Part shown: piece by piece, positions 9,199 to 17,552 of the stretch | Numbering within the stretch: the first letter of the stretch is position 1 | Layout of the letters: the number at the start of each line of letters is the position of its first letter | Assembly: GCF_004000825.1 (NCBI RefSeq) | Contig: NZ_BILZ01000004.1 | Location: forward strand, 156,182-220,181 | Origin: Paenibacillus kobensis NBRC 15729 | Lineage (GTDB): Bacteria; Bacillota; Bacilli; Paenibacillales; Paenibacillaceae | Direction: 5' to 3' | DNA: 64,000 nt | Position numbers and translations under genes: made by a program | The notes under the pieces: generated by a model | What the model saw: only the letters and a program-made list of their open reading frames with translations | The model's database searches: none | Told to the model about the DNA's origin: nothing

Positions 9199-12084
9199 CT
9201 ATTTCGATAAATGAAACTCTTTCCGTTTGATGTCGATCTCGTCGTCAATGTACAAGATATAGTCGGACAGGGCTTCCCGCGGGTTTTCTCTCGCATTCAC
9301 GACTTTCCGGAACGCGTTGTCCAGGTGCCGGCCGGTAAAGTAGCCGCCTGGCACTTGCGGTATGCCTTTGACCCACTTCCACTGTTCTTCCAGATTGCGG
9401 TAATCCTCGAGCGGCCAAGGGAGCTCCGCTAAAGCGTCGACGTTGGCCGTCGGGTAGCGGGCCGCTTCTCCCATCAAAGCCTCCATCTCGCGTGCATACG
9501 CGATCTGAGTATCCTTCGAAGTCCACCATTTCATGAACTGCCACGACGCTTCCTTGTCCTTCGCATTCTGAAGCATCATCACAGCGGTCGTATGGCTTGC
9601 GACTTCATGGCTTACCGTACCGTCCGCCTGCTCTGTGCCAGGTACTGTCGTGAAATTCCACAGCCCTTTTATTTCCGGAGCCAACACCGTAAGCATGTTA
9701 TACGTCGTATAATCCGCTATGCCGATCGGCATTTCCCCGGTACGGAAGCGGTTAGGGAAATCAGCCAGCAGCGGAAACTTATAATTGGTATAGAACTGCG
9801 TCCACTTCTTGAACGCTTCCATGGCGATATCCGATTCGAGTCCGCTCTTCTTGCCGTTGTTCTCATAGAAATCGCCGCCGTTCTGATAGAGCAGCATCGA
9901 GAATGTCGCATTCGGAATAAGGCTCACTTTGGTCGCGTCATCGATCGGCAACCAGAATTGCATATTATGCTTTTGGAGCACCGAGATCATGTTGTAAATA
10001 TCTTGCCAAGTCTTCGGAACCTCCAAATGAAGTTCTTCCAGAATGTCCTTGCGATAGAACAACATCGGGAACGATTGCTGCTCCGGCAGCGCATAAGTTC
10101 CGCTGTCATATTGGAATGGCGTCAGTCCGCTCTCGCGGAACCGGGATGCCACTTGGTCGAAATCGCCAAATTGCGTTAAGTCTACTGCCGCTTCCCTCAT
10201 CGCGTAGTTGACCGGCACGTCCTCTCCGATCTGCATCGCAACGTCCGGACCTTCGCCAGCAAGCGTAGCCGGCAGCAATATGTTGGCCGGAACAAGCTTC
10301 AAATTGACGGATATGTTCGAATCAGGCGTAAAGGTGTCATCGATTAAGCTCTTCAACACTTGGGCCTGGTCGCGTCCTGTCGTAATCCATACCGTCGTCG
10401 ACCGGTTCTGCTTGCCGGTGTTGCCGATGCTGTCATAATCCTCGGTGTAAGAAGCGCTTAGCGCGCCCAGTTCGTGCTTCACCTTCTGGAAGAAGGTAGC
10501 CTCGGCTCTAGGCAGCTTCTGGTTCGGCGCAGTGACGATCAAATAATCGAGCGTGATCGGCTGCTCTCGTACGGTCAGAATCCACGTTCCGAGACCGCCG
10601 ACGTTAATTTTGAATGCATTCAAGCGTCCTGGCACCGTCTCCGGGTTGACCGCCATCTCCTCAAGCTGTTTCACCATCGTGTGAAGAATCGCCACTTTGT
10701 CGCTCGTCCGTCCCGTCGTTTGCTTCAAATAATCGGCTACGCTTTGAATCGTACGAGCTTGCTCCTTGAATGATGCGATCATATCCGGTATCCGCTTCTC
10801 CAATTGATAATCGCGGTACGTATCCGGCGTATTCGAAGTAATCATCAGAATTTTGCGGTACATCTCGTTAAGCTGCAGTACGCTCGATTCGATCGTGCGA
10901 AGCAGCGGAGCGATCTCGCCAAGAGACACTGTCATCCGAATGCGGTGCTTGCCCTTCGTGAAGTGAAACCAATACGGCTCGTCGCCGCCAAGCACATTCA
11001 TCTTCCAATCCATGTCGAAGTCGAATCGAATTCGTTTCATTTCCTTGAACGGATATTGCCCGTCAATCATCAGACTGCGCGTCGCGAATACGCCCCGCAG
11101 CTGATCCTGCTTTTGCTTCAAAGCGAGTTGATACAAACCATCCTCCGGAACCTCGAACTCCCACTCGATCCATTGCCCCGGAAGTTTCCAATTCAATCCT
11201 CCGATCGTATTGACTCTCAGCTTGGACACATCGTATGGAATGACCGTTGGGCTGGACCTGTCAGACAATGGATATAAGGTAGGCGAGGACTTGTTGATCG
11301 CGTCCTCCGCTTGAATGATGATAGTTTGGTCTTGAACAGGCATAATCCCGTCGGCCTCGTATTCGGCTTTTAGCTCTTGATAACTCTTCAAGTCCGGTTC
11401 GCGGTATAGCTCGATATAATCGATAGCCATCGGCTCTCTGAGAGCCGTCAGCGAGATGCTTTGCGTTCCTTTATCGAAATAGAACAAATAAGGCTCGTCG
11501 TAATAACCGTTCCTGTCCGTAATGGACGCGGTCAGCCATGCCGGCTTCTCGATTTGTCTCGGGCGCAAGTCGTTCCCTCTATCGTCTCGCTTGATTTCTT
11601 CCTGCTGGTTGCCCCACACCCGGTCGAATAATATAATTTCGGCCCCTTTGAACGGGACCTGATGATTGATCTCCAGCTTCCGCTCGATGGCGGTGCTTTT
11701 CCCTTCGATCGGCAAGTAACGCACTCTCATGTTGTACAATCCCGACTGCTCGATCGGCACGCTCCATGTAATCGCCCCCGAATCCGGCGTTATGACGGAC
11801 TTGCTTTCAAGTTGATTGGCGACTTCGAAGCCGCCTCCAGATGCTTCGGCATAACTCTCGCCTTCGATTCGAATCACCTGCTCGGGACGTGCCGCCGACA
11901 AATGCTCTTTCACATAGCTGTCATAGCCGCCCTCGTCGGCCGAACCGGTCACGGCCGTAAAATCAGCCATGGCCTGAGCGCTTCTGCTATCGGATGAACT
12001 AGAAGGGTAGAACGTCCAAATCGACACACACAATATGGCGAGAACTAGAACAACAACGAAGTAGTTCTTCTTTATGAGGCTCAC
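9199..12084 (-). CDS. Extracellular solute-binding protein (family 1) fused to large N-terminal carbohydrate-binding-like modules
   Basis: A 961-residue protein, about twice the size of a normal sugar-binding protein. A GTG start at 12084 is chosen because GGAGGG lies six to eight bases before it. An N-terminal hydrophobic segment (VVVLVLAILCVSIWTF) without a good lipobox suggests a membrane anchor. Residues about 60-250 and 260-420 look like two related beta-sandwich modules: both carry IEGESYAEASG- or IIQAEDAINKSS-type starts and LYxMRVRY/LYQLALKQK strands, as in CBM6/35-like domains. A helical linker follows (about 430-540). From about 570 a full family 1 binding domain begins (RSTTVWITTGRDQAQ, GPDVAMQIGEDVPVNYA, SWQFMKWWTSKDTQ). 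It is the second binding protein of the operon and likely serves the adjacent permease pair. Confidence 0.85.
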   Translation of the reverse strand: MSLIKKNYFVVVLVLAILCVSIWTFYPSSSSDSRSAQAMADFTAVTGSADEGGYDSYVKEHLSAARPEQVIRIEGESYAEASGGGFEVANQLESKSVITPDSGAITWSVPIEQSGLYNMRVRYLPIEGKSTAIERKLEINHQVPFKGAEIILFDRVWGNQQEEIKRDDRGNDLRPRQIEKPAWLTASITDRNGYYDEPYLFYFDKGTQSISLTALREPMAIDYIELYREPDLKSYQELKAEYEADGIMPVQDQTIIIQAEDAINKSSPTLYPLSDRSSPTVIPYDVSKLRVNTIGGLNWKLPGQWIEWEFEVPEDGLYQLALKQKQDQLRGVFATRSLMIDGQYPFKEMKRIRFDFDMDWKMNVLGGDEPYWFHFTKGKHRIRMTVSLGEIAPLLRTIESSVLQLNEMYRKILMITSNTPDTYRDYQLEKRIPDMIASFKEQARTIQSVADYLKQTTGRTSDKVAILHTMVKQLEEMAVNPETVPGRLNAFKINVGGLGTWILTVREQPITLDYLIVTAPNQKLPRAEATFFQKVKHELGALSASYTEDYDSIGNTGKQNRSTTVWITTGRDQAQVLKSLIDDTFTPDSNISVNLKLVPANILLPATLAGEGPDVAMQIGEDVPVNYAMREAAVDLTQFGDFDQVASRFRESGLTPFQYDSGTYALPEQQSFPMLFYRKDILEELHLEVPKTWQDIYNMISVLQKHNMQFWLPIDDATKVSLIPNATFSMLLYQNGGDFYENNGKKSGLESDIAMEAFKKWTQFYTNYKFPLLADFPNRFRTGEMPIGIADYTTYNMLTVLAPEIKGLWNFTTVPGTEQADGTVSHEVASHTTAVMMLQNAKDKEASWQFMKWWTSKDTQIAYAREMEALMGEAARYPTANVDALAELPWPLEDYRNLEEQWKWVKGIPQVPGGYFTGRHLDNAFRKVVNARENPREALSDYILYIDDEIDIKRKEFHLSK

Positions 12085-12118
12085 TCTTCTCCCTCCTGCA
12101 GCGAAAGACATAAAATGT

Positions 12119-12152
12119 ACAGTCCCCATTAGATGGTCTAATTGGGGACTGT
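12119..12152 (-). terminator. Intra-operon hairpin after the first binding-protein gene
   Basis: ACAGTCCCC pairs perfectly with GGGGACTGT and the inner ATTAG/CTAAT extends the stem. On the minus strand it is followed by ACATTTTATG. It lies between two genes of one operon, so it probably acts as a partial terminator or 3' mRNA stabiliser that keeps the binding protein more abundant than the membrane subunits. Confidence 0.6.
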
Positions 12153-12173
12153 CCGTTAACCGCTATCCGTTAC

Positions 12174-13565
12174 TTACTTCCCATAAACCTCATCAATCGC
12201 CGATTGGAACGTTGCTTTATATTTCTCGATAACCGTCGATACGGAGGTGCCGCTCGTAATTTCGCCGACGAAATCCCAATATTTCAAATTCGGGAACGTA
12301 TTATGGTCAAGAATCAGCATACCTTGCGCCACAGTCTTCGCGTTGTTGATATCATCCTCCGTGGTGAAGTTCGTCTCGTACGAGGCTTGACCCGGATAAT
12401 CGTATACCGAATCGATGTCATTGATCTTCTCCCAGATATACATGAGCTTATCCGGATCCTTGACCGCCTTCGGAATCGTAAGCGCTTGGTACAGCCCCTC
12501 GCCGGAGTGATAAGCGGTCGCGCTAGGACCTTTAGGGAACGGAACGAAGCCGATATCCACGTCCGGCATATCTGTCTTCATCCCGCTCATCTCGTACAGG
12601 GCGCCAATTTTCATAAGCGTATTGCCTTGACGGAAAAATTGGGAAGGCTCCTGCCAATCGCCGCCTTCGGTCGGTCTTGCCACTTTCTCGGTCGCTATGC
12701 GGGAAGCGAAATTGAGTGCCTCGACCGTCTTCGGATCGTCGAGATTTTGCTTGTTTTCCTTCGTAAGACCCGTTTCATTCGAATACAACGCTTGCTCGAC
12801 CACGTTCGGATTCGCGAATCCCCAAGTATCCAGCTTGCCGTCATTGTTCGTATCTTTGTTCGCTTCTTTGGCTACTTGAATGAACGTATCCCAATTCCAA
12901 GTATCTTCGTTCACGTAATCTTGAAGCGATTTCATTCCGAGCTGGTTAAGCAGTGTCCGGTTATAGAAAATGCCGGCTACAAAAGAGCTTTGATCTTCCG
13001 TGAACCCATAGCCCCGGCCATTGTACGTATAGTACTCATTCGTTACTTTCTGGTTGAACGCATTGGCGTTCTTCGTATATTCGTCGATCGGCCACAGCAG
13101 GTCTTGCTTCACCAGCGTAGGGACCGTATACGTCTTGCCAAGACGGACGATATCGCCGATCGGCTCGCCTGCAAGCAGGGAAGCCGTTACTTTTTCCTGG
13201 TACTCGCCGTAATCGATTGCGACGTATTCCATTTTGAAATTATGCTTCTTCTCCAGCTCTTCAAGGTTTTTCTTCCGTTGAATGTTGTCCGGATTGTCTT
13301 CGCCGATCGTCATGTCCCACCACGATACGACCTTGATCGTCCGGCCGCCCAGATCGAAATCCATATCCGGCGTTTTGTTCGTTACCTCTTCGCTAGCTGT
13401 GTCTTCTGCGGCAGTATCCGTGCTTTCCGCCGTTTCGGTTGCTGCAACCGTTTCAGTCGGCTTGTCGCCGCTTTCCTTCGTGTCGCTTTTGGAGCCGCCG
13501 CTGCCGCAGGCAGACAGCACGAGAACTGTAGCCGCCATTAGCGCCATCATTTTGCGAATCCGCAT
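12174..13565 (-). CDS. Sugar-binding lipoprotein (extracellular solute-binding protein family 1)
   Basis: A 463-residue lipoprotein with lipobox LSAC at about residues 17-20, followed by a low-complexity Ser/Thr/Glu-rich linker (about 21-65) that would space it from the membrane. The binding domain then begins with IKVVSWWDMTIGEDN. Typical family 1 features are GEPIGDIVRLGKTYTVP, YNRTLLNQLGMKS and a stretch of tandem Trp/Thr residues, NEDTWNWDTFIQVAKEA. It is the first gene of the nine-gene operon, ending 89 bases before the fused binding protein, with a hairpin between them. It probably delivers a sugar or oligosaccharide to one of the two permease pairs. The substrate is unknown. Confidence 0.9.
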   Translation of the reverse strand: MRIRKMMALMAATVLVLSACGSGGSKSDTKESGDKPTETVAATETAESTDTAAEDTASEEVTNKTPDMDFDLGGRTIKVVSWWDMTIGEDNPDNIQRKKNLEELEKKHNFKMEYVAIDYGEYQEKVTASLLAGEPIGDIVRLGKTYTVPTLVKQDLLWPIDEYTKNANAFNQKVTNEYYTYNGRGYGFTEDQSSFVAGIFYNRTLLNQLGMKSLQDYVNEDTWNWDTFIQVAKEANKDTNNDGKLDTWGFANPNVVEQALYSNETGLTKENKQNLDDPKTVEALNFASRIATEKVARPTEGGDWQEPSQFFRQGNTLMKIGALYEMSGMKTDMPDVDIGFVPFPKGPSATAYHSGEGLYQALTIPKAVKDPDKLMYIWEKINDIDSVYDYPGQASYETNFTTEDDINNAKTVAQGMLILDHNTFPNLKYWDFVGEITSGTSVSTVIEKYKATFQSAIDEVYGK

Positions 13566-13836
13566 TTTATAATCCCCCCGTTTGGAATTTGAGACTTACA
13601 TTTGAAGTGTAGCGCTTACATCCAAAAGCCAACAACCTGTCGGCGATTAGGTGTTGTACCCGTCAAAAAATGGGTCGCATGCAATCGCTTGCAACGTTTT
13701 GGACAAAAGGTAAACATCTGCTTATGAAACAAAGAAAAGCACGTTGTGCCCTTTTAGAGGGATTGAACATAATGAGAGGGAATCCACATTCACCTGAAGC
13801 AATCGATCGTCTCGAATGTAATAGGGGGTAACCAAC
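13566..13836. promoter_or_regulatory. Divergent promoter region of the nine-gene operon and the pseudo-receiver regulator
   Basis: 271 bases between divergent genes. It contains a cre-like palindrome (13680-13693, listed separately). A second near-match, TGTAAGCGCTACAC, lies on the minus strand around 13607-13620. It overlaps a weak sigma-A-like pair (TTGTTG, 18 bases, TACACT) reading towards the operon. For the rightward gene, TTGTGC and CATAAT 18 bases apart around 13745-13774 are a weak candidate. The promoter calls are low confidence. Confidence 0.4.
13680..13693. promoter_or_regulatory. cre-like (CcpA) operator
   Basis: TGCAATCGCTTGCA fits the catabolite-responsive consensus TGNAANCGNNNNCA at every fixed position, and also when read on the other strand. 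It lies about 115 bases before the first binding-protein gene and about 145 before the regulator, so CcpA could control either. This is known consensus applied by eye. Confidence 0.5.
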
Positions 13837-14592
13837 GTGTATAACGTGCTACTAGTTGATCCGGATCATCAATCGGAGAGAAAGACACGCAATTTGCTGG
13901 TGTGGGAGCATGCGGGGTTTTTATTAGGACCTGCTGCTGCCGACCCTTCAGAGGCTATGTCGCTGCTGAATGAGCATTCCTTTTCGCTGGTCGTCATTAA
14001 TATGAACCGATCACAGGACGACGGGTTAAAGTTGTGCGGCCGGATTAGAGAGATTAGCCGCGTACCGATTATGCTAATCGGCGGAAGCCATGACTTCCAG
14101 CTCGTGCGCAAAGCACTAACCTATCAGGTAAGCGATTACTTGCCGGATCCTGTATCAACAAACGATTTCGCCGTAAGCCTAGAGAACGTCAAACGGGAAT
14201 TGAATGCTTCTGCCACCGCAAATTTTAAAGCGCTTTCACAATCGAGAACCGATTCCGTCCCGCCGGTCAACATTATCGACAAAGTGAAAGAATACGTCGA
14301 TGAAGCGCTTAGTCAGAACATTACGCTGAAAGAAATTTCAAATATTTTGCATTTTAACTATTCGTATCTGGGCCAGAAGTTCAAGTGCCATGAAAAAATG
14401 ACCTTCAACGAATACTTGCTCCAGCAGCGGATGGAGAAAGCAAAGCTGCTGCTGGTCAGCACCGATATGAAGGTCTATGAGATTGCCAGCGAGGTCGGAT
14501 ATACGGAGATGGATTGGTTTTATAAAAAGTTCAAGGCTTATACCGGTGTCAGCGCCAACGAATACCGGAAGATGACTTCGATTACGGCTTAA
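13837..14592 (+). CDS. AraC-family regulator with degenerate (pseudo-)receiver domain
   Basis: A 251-residue protein starting with GTG after a GGGGG ribosome binding site. Residues 1-115 have the fold pattern of a two-component receiver (NVLLVDPD, LVVINMN, PIMLIGGSHDF, SDYLPDP), but the key residues are changed. The phosphoacceptor Asp is Asn55, the second acidic residue of the first strand is Pro9, the conserved Thr/Ser is Gly82 and the conserved Lys is Asp104. Phosphorylation is therefore unlikely. Residues 145-250 form a normal AraC double helix-turn-helix (TLKEISNILHFNYSYLGQKF and VYEIASEVGYTEMDWFYKKF). No kinase gene adjoins it. It is divergent from the nine-gene operon and is the obvious candidate to control it, perhaps through ligand binding or dimer exchange. 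Confidence 0.85.
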   Translation: MYNVLLVDPDHQSERKTRNLLVWEHAGFLLGPAAADPSEAMSLLNEHSFSLVVINMNRSQDDGLKLCGRIREISRVPIMLIGGSHDFQLVRKALTYQVSDYLPDPVSTNDFAVSLENVKRELNASATANFKALSQSRTDSVPPVNIIDKVKEYVDEALSQNITLKEISNILHFNYSYLGQKFKCHEKMTFNEYLLQQRMEKAKLLLVSTDMKVYEIASEVGYTEMDWFYKKFKAYTGVSANEYRKMTSITA

Positions 14593-14600
14593 CAACGAAT

Positions 14601-14648
14601 GAGGGCTGTCCATTACGTCATGAGAATGACATGACTTGGACAGCCCTC
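14601..14648 (+). terminator. Hairpin downstream of the pseudo-receiver regulator
   Basis: GAGGGCTGTCCA pairs with TGGACAGCCCTC, and the loop holds a second small stem (GTCAT/ATGAC). Only TGATTCTTAT follows, so it may be a weak terminator. It begins nine bases after the stop codon. Confidence 0.55.
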
Positions 14649-14670
14649 TGATTCTTATCAACCCTCAAAT

Positions 14671-14715
14671 AAAAAACGGTCCCGAAGCTCTATGAGTTCG
14701 AGTGTTGGGACCGTT
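14671..14715 (-). terminator. Rho-independent terminator of the xylanase gene
   Basis: On the minus strand AACGGTCCC pairs with GGGACCGTT and runs directly into TTTTTATTT. It lies about 30 bases after the GH10 stop codon. Confidence 0.85.
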
Positions 14716-14744
14716 ACTTTCGTTCCTTTCATTCCTTTCACATC

Positions 14745-17402
14745 TTACTCTAGCACTAGCAATCCTAAGCCTGAAGTATTCTGCCACGACATGCCGGATG
14801 TATCGTTCCAGATGGCGACGCTGTCGCGGTCTCCGTCGCCGTCCTCGTCATTGTTGATTTGCACGTCAAAGCCAATCACGCTGCCAGCCTGCGGCGGCAT
14901 GCCTGTCCAAGCAATGGAAGCCTCGATTACATAGCCGGATGCCGTTCGCTTCGCCGCGGAGATCAGATTGCCCCCTAGCGATCCGGGGCTTACAGACGGC
15001 TCGTTATCGAAGTTAATCCGGTATTGTCCATCGTCTGAATCGTATGCGCTCGTTCTTGCATTATTTTGGTCGATGAAAATTTCTACCGAGTCCTGCTCCC
15101 ACACGTTGGGGCTCTTCTTCGTGAGCATCGAATCGGTCACCTCGGCCAGCACATACACACGGCTGCCGTCCCATAACGTCTTTACTTTAGCCGTCGAACC
15201 GGACGCCCCCGATACCCAGCGGTCGGTTGCAATGGACTTCGCCCCGTCCCAAACAGCGTCAATGCTGCCATCGATCACCGGCGTACCGTTCACAGCTGTC
15301 GTAACACGCGGTCCTTCCACAAGTGTCAGCACACCATATCTGGACGTATCGCTGTCTTGTCCGTTGTGCAAGTCATTCCACGAAGTCAACGTCTCCGTAT
15401 TGCCGCTTCGGTCTACAATGCGAACATCAAACCCGATCGATCGGCCAATCTCTGTTCCTTCAATCGGAATCGAGGCTTCGATCCGGTAGCCGTCTTCCGT
15501 ATTGACTGTTTTGTAATCGGCCGGTTTGTGCGGATTGGCACCGCTGCGCCGGAACGTATACTTATTGTCGTCTCTCTCGTAAGCTTCCGTTTTGCCGTTG
15601 TTGCTGTCAATATACACGTCCACCGCATCGTTGCCATTTACCGTCGCATCAGATACGTCGATCGAGACGTAAAGATGTCCCTCATCCCATAACGTACGGA
15701 ACGATGCTGCTGTTTTGCCCGCCTTCGTAATCGGCACAGGCTGCGCCAAATTCCAAGCGGCATCGAACGTTTTGTCCACGATCACCGTGCCGCCGACCGA
15801 CTTCGCTTGCTTGATTTCAACCGGAACTTTCAGCGGGTCGACCAACGCCCAATACGCATATTTCGCTTGAAGACGCTCGTCGAACAGCAGCGGCCAGTTG
15901 TTGCGGTCGACCGGGAACGTGCGCAGCCAGGTGTTCAAGTCATCTTTGCCCCAAAAAATAACGGCCGTCAACTGATCGGCATGCTTCCTAAATACATCGA
16001 ACAATTCCCGATAACGGTTCGCCTGCTTAACTTGAAGCTCAAGAGGGAACGTCTCGTACGCATCCCTATCATTTGTGTAGACGCTCATATCCAGTTCGGT
16101 AATTTGCTGCTCAATATTCAGATCGCGGAAAGCCTCGATCATATCGTCTAACGACTGGATGGACGGGGAAGCAATACCGATATGCGTCTGGTGGCCAACA
16201 CCGTCTACCGGTATGCCTTTATTTTTTAAACGCTGAATTAAATCGTGCAGATTTTGCCGTTTAACGGGATCATGCGTATTGTAATCGTTGATAAACAGCT
16301 TCGCGTTCGGGTCCGCTTCATGGGCGTATTCGAACGCCTTCTCGATATATTCCTCTCCTGCGATCCGATACCACAAGCTGTTGCGCAAGCCGCCGGGCTG
16401 CCTGTCGCCTGGCTCTAGAACTTCGTTAACAACGTCCCAGGAATAGATTTGTCCCTTATACCGCCCCATAACGGTCTCGATGTGTTTCTTCATCCGCGCG
16501 AAGAGCAGCTGCTTACTTGCAAGATTGCCATTCTCATCATAAAACACCCAATTCGGCGTCTGAGAATGCCAGATGAGCGTATGACCGCGTGCCGCAATGC
16601 CGTTGTCCAGCGCGAATTGAATAATTTTATCGGACCGCGTGAAATTGAATTGGCCCTCCGCAGGCTCGGTCGCATCCCACTTCAACTCATTGCCGGGAGT
16701 CAAGCTGTTAAAATGTTTCTTCAGCAACTGAGCATCCGGGCCGTTCGGATCTTCGATCTCATTGACGAGCAGAGCACTGCCGAGCAGGAAGTCGTCCTTG
16801 AAGACGTCTTTCAAATTCGGAATATCGTGCCGGATGACGATCGGTTCAGGATCGGGAACCCGCTCGATCCGAACGTCGTCCACATAGAAGGGGAGCGTTG
16901 GATAATTGAACGACTCCAAATAGACGGCTAGATTTTCTGCCGGGTACTTTAAGGTATACTGGCCTTGAATTTTGGTCCAGCCAGTATCATTCGCTTGTGC
17001 CGATGCCACCATTTCGTACGCGTTCGTTCCCCCTGTCGTCCGCTGAATCACGACCGAGACAGGCGCACTCTCCGTGCCGGCGGGCAATCGAACCCACGCA
17101 GACAACGAATACGTCGTGCCTTCAACCGCTATCGGGGTTACATCAACCTGCGCTCCGTTCCAGCCCGCCGTTCTACCTGAAACCGACAGCGAATAAGTGC
17201 CTGAATGGGCCGACGTGCCGATTGGCGCCAGCACCTCGATGCCGCCCCGGCCGTACCACCCTTGCTTTGTTCCATCCTCGAAATCATACGAGAGCGATAC
17301 CGGCTCTGCTTGCGTCTTTGTCGGCAGCACGCTGATTGACGCCAGCAGTACCATGGCAGCCAACCACAGCGGCAATGCTCGTTTCCTTCGTTGTTGCATC
17401 AT
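14745..17402 (-). CDS. Secreted endo-1,4-beta-xylanase, GH10, with CBM22 and two C-terminal CBM9 modules
   Basis: An 885-residue modular enzyme. It has a signal peptide (1-32, cleavage near TQAEP), a CBM22-type module (about 35-183, FEDGTKQGWYGRGG) and a GH10 barrel (about 190-525). Two repeated CBM9-type modules follow (about 540-715 and 720-885, each with an FDAAW or IDAVWDGA start and a VDVYIDSNN or VEIFIDQNN motif). In the barrel the acid/base is Glu327 in WDVVNE and the nucleophile Glu436 in ITELD; HTLIWHSQTP and HFNSLTPGNELKW are family signatures. Both catalytic residues are intact. It cleaves internal xylan bonds outside the cell, and its fragments would suit the binding proteins and arabinofuranosidase in this window. 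It is transcribed alone, between two terminators. No S-layer anchor is seen. Confidence 0.95.
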   Translation of the reverse strand: MMQQRRKRALPLWLAAMVLLASISVLPTKTQAEPVSLSYDFEDGTKQGWYGRGGIEVLAPIGTSAHSGTYSLSVSGRTAGWNGAQVDVTPIAVEGTTYSLSAWVRLPAGTESAPVSVVIQRTTGGTNAYEMVASAQANDTGWTKIQGQYTLKYPAENLAVYLESFNYPTLPFYVDDVRIERVPDPEPIVIRHDIPNLKDVFKDDFLLGSALLVNEIEDPNGPDAQLLKKHFNSLTPGNELKWDATEPAEGQFNFTRSDKIIQFALDNGIAARGHTLIWHSQTPNWVFYDENGNLASKQLLFARMKKHIETVMGRYKGQIYSWDVVNEVLEPGDRQPGGLRNSLWYRIAGEEYIEKAFEYAHEADPNAKLFINDYNTHDPVKRQNLHDLIQRLKNKGIPVDGVGHQTHIGIASPSIQSLDDMIEAFRDLNIEQQITELDMSVYTNDRDAYETFPLELQVKQANRYRELFDVFRKHADQLTAVIFWGKDDLNTWLRTFPVDRNNWPLLFDERLQAKYAYWALVDPLKVPVEIKQAKSVGGTVIVDKTFDAAWNLAQPVPITKAGKTAASFRTLWDEGHLYVSIDVSDATVNGNDAVDVYIDSNNGKTEAYERDDNKYTFRRSGANPHKPADYKTVNTEDGYRIEASIPIEGTEIGRSIGFDVRIVDRSGNTETLTSWNDLHNGQDSDTSRYGVLTLVEGPRVTTAVNGTPVIDGSIDAVWDGAKSIATDRWVSGASGSTAKVKTLWDGSRVYVLAEVTDSMLTKKSPNVWEQDSVEIFIDQNNARTSAYDSDDGQYRINFDNEPSVSPGSLGGNLISAAKRTASGYVIEASIAWTGMPPQAGSVIGFDVQINNDEDGDGDRDSVAIWNDTSGMSWQNTSGLGLLVLE

Positions 17403-17434
17403 TAGTACACCATCCCTTATTGGATATATTCCAT

Positions 17435-17457
17435 AAAAACGCCTCTTGCGAGGCGTG
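17435..17457 (-). terminator. Rho-independent terminator of the four-gene ABC efflux operon
   Basis: Minus strand: ACGCCTC, loop GCA, GAGGCGT, then TTTT. It lies about 95 bases after the ATPase stop codon and just upstream of the xylanase start, so it also insulates the xylanase gene from read-through. Confidence 0.8.
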
Positions 17458-17552
17458 TCATGGCATCGTTAGGTTCGCAGTTCTAGGTGTGTGGTCTAGG
17501 CCTCCCCGCCTTCATTGAAGTCATCCATTTGAGATTGATATAGAAGGCGCAG

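Noticed and set aside
12204..13541. A 445-codon open frame on the plus strand
   Set aside because: It is exactly antisense to the binding-protein gene, has an Arg/Ile-rich composition typical of shadow frames, no ribosome binding site and no recognisable domain.
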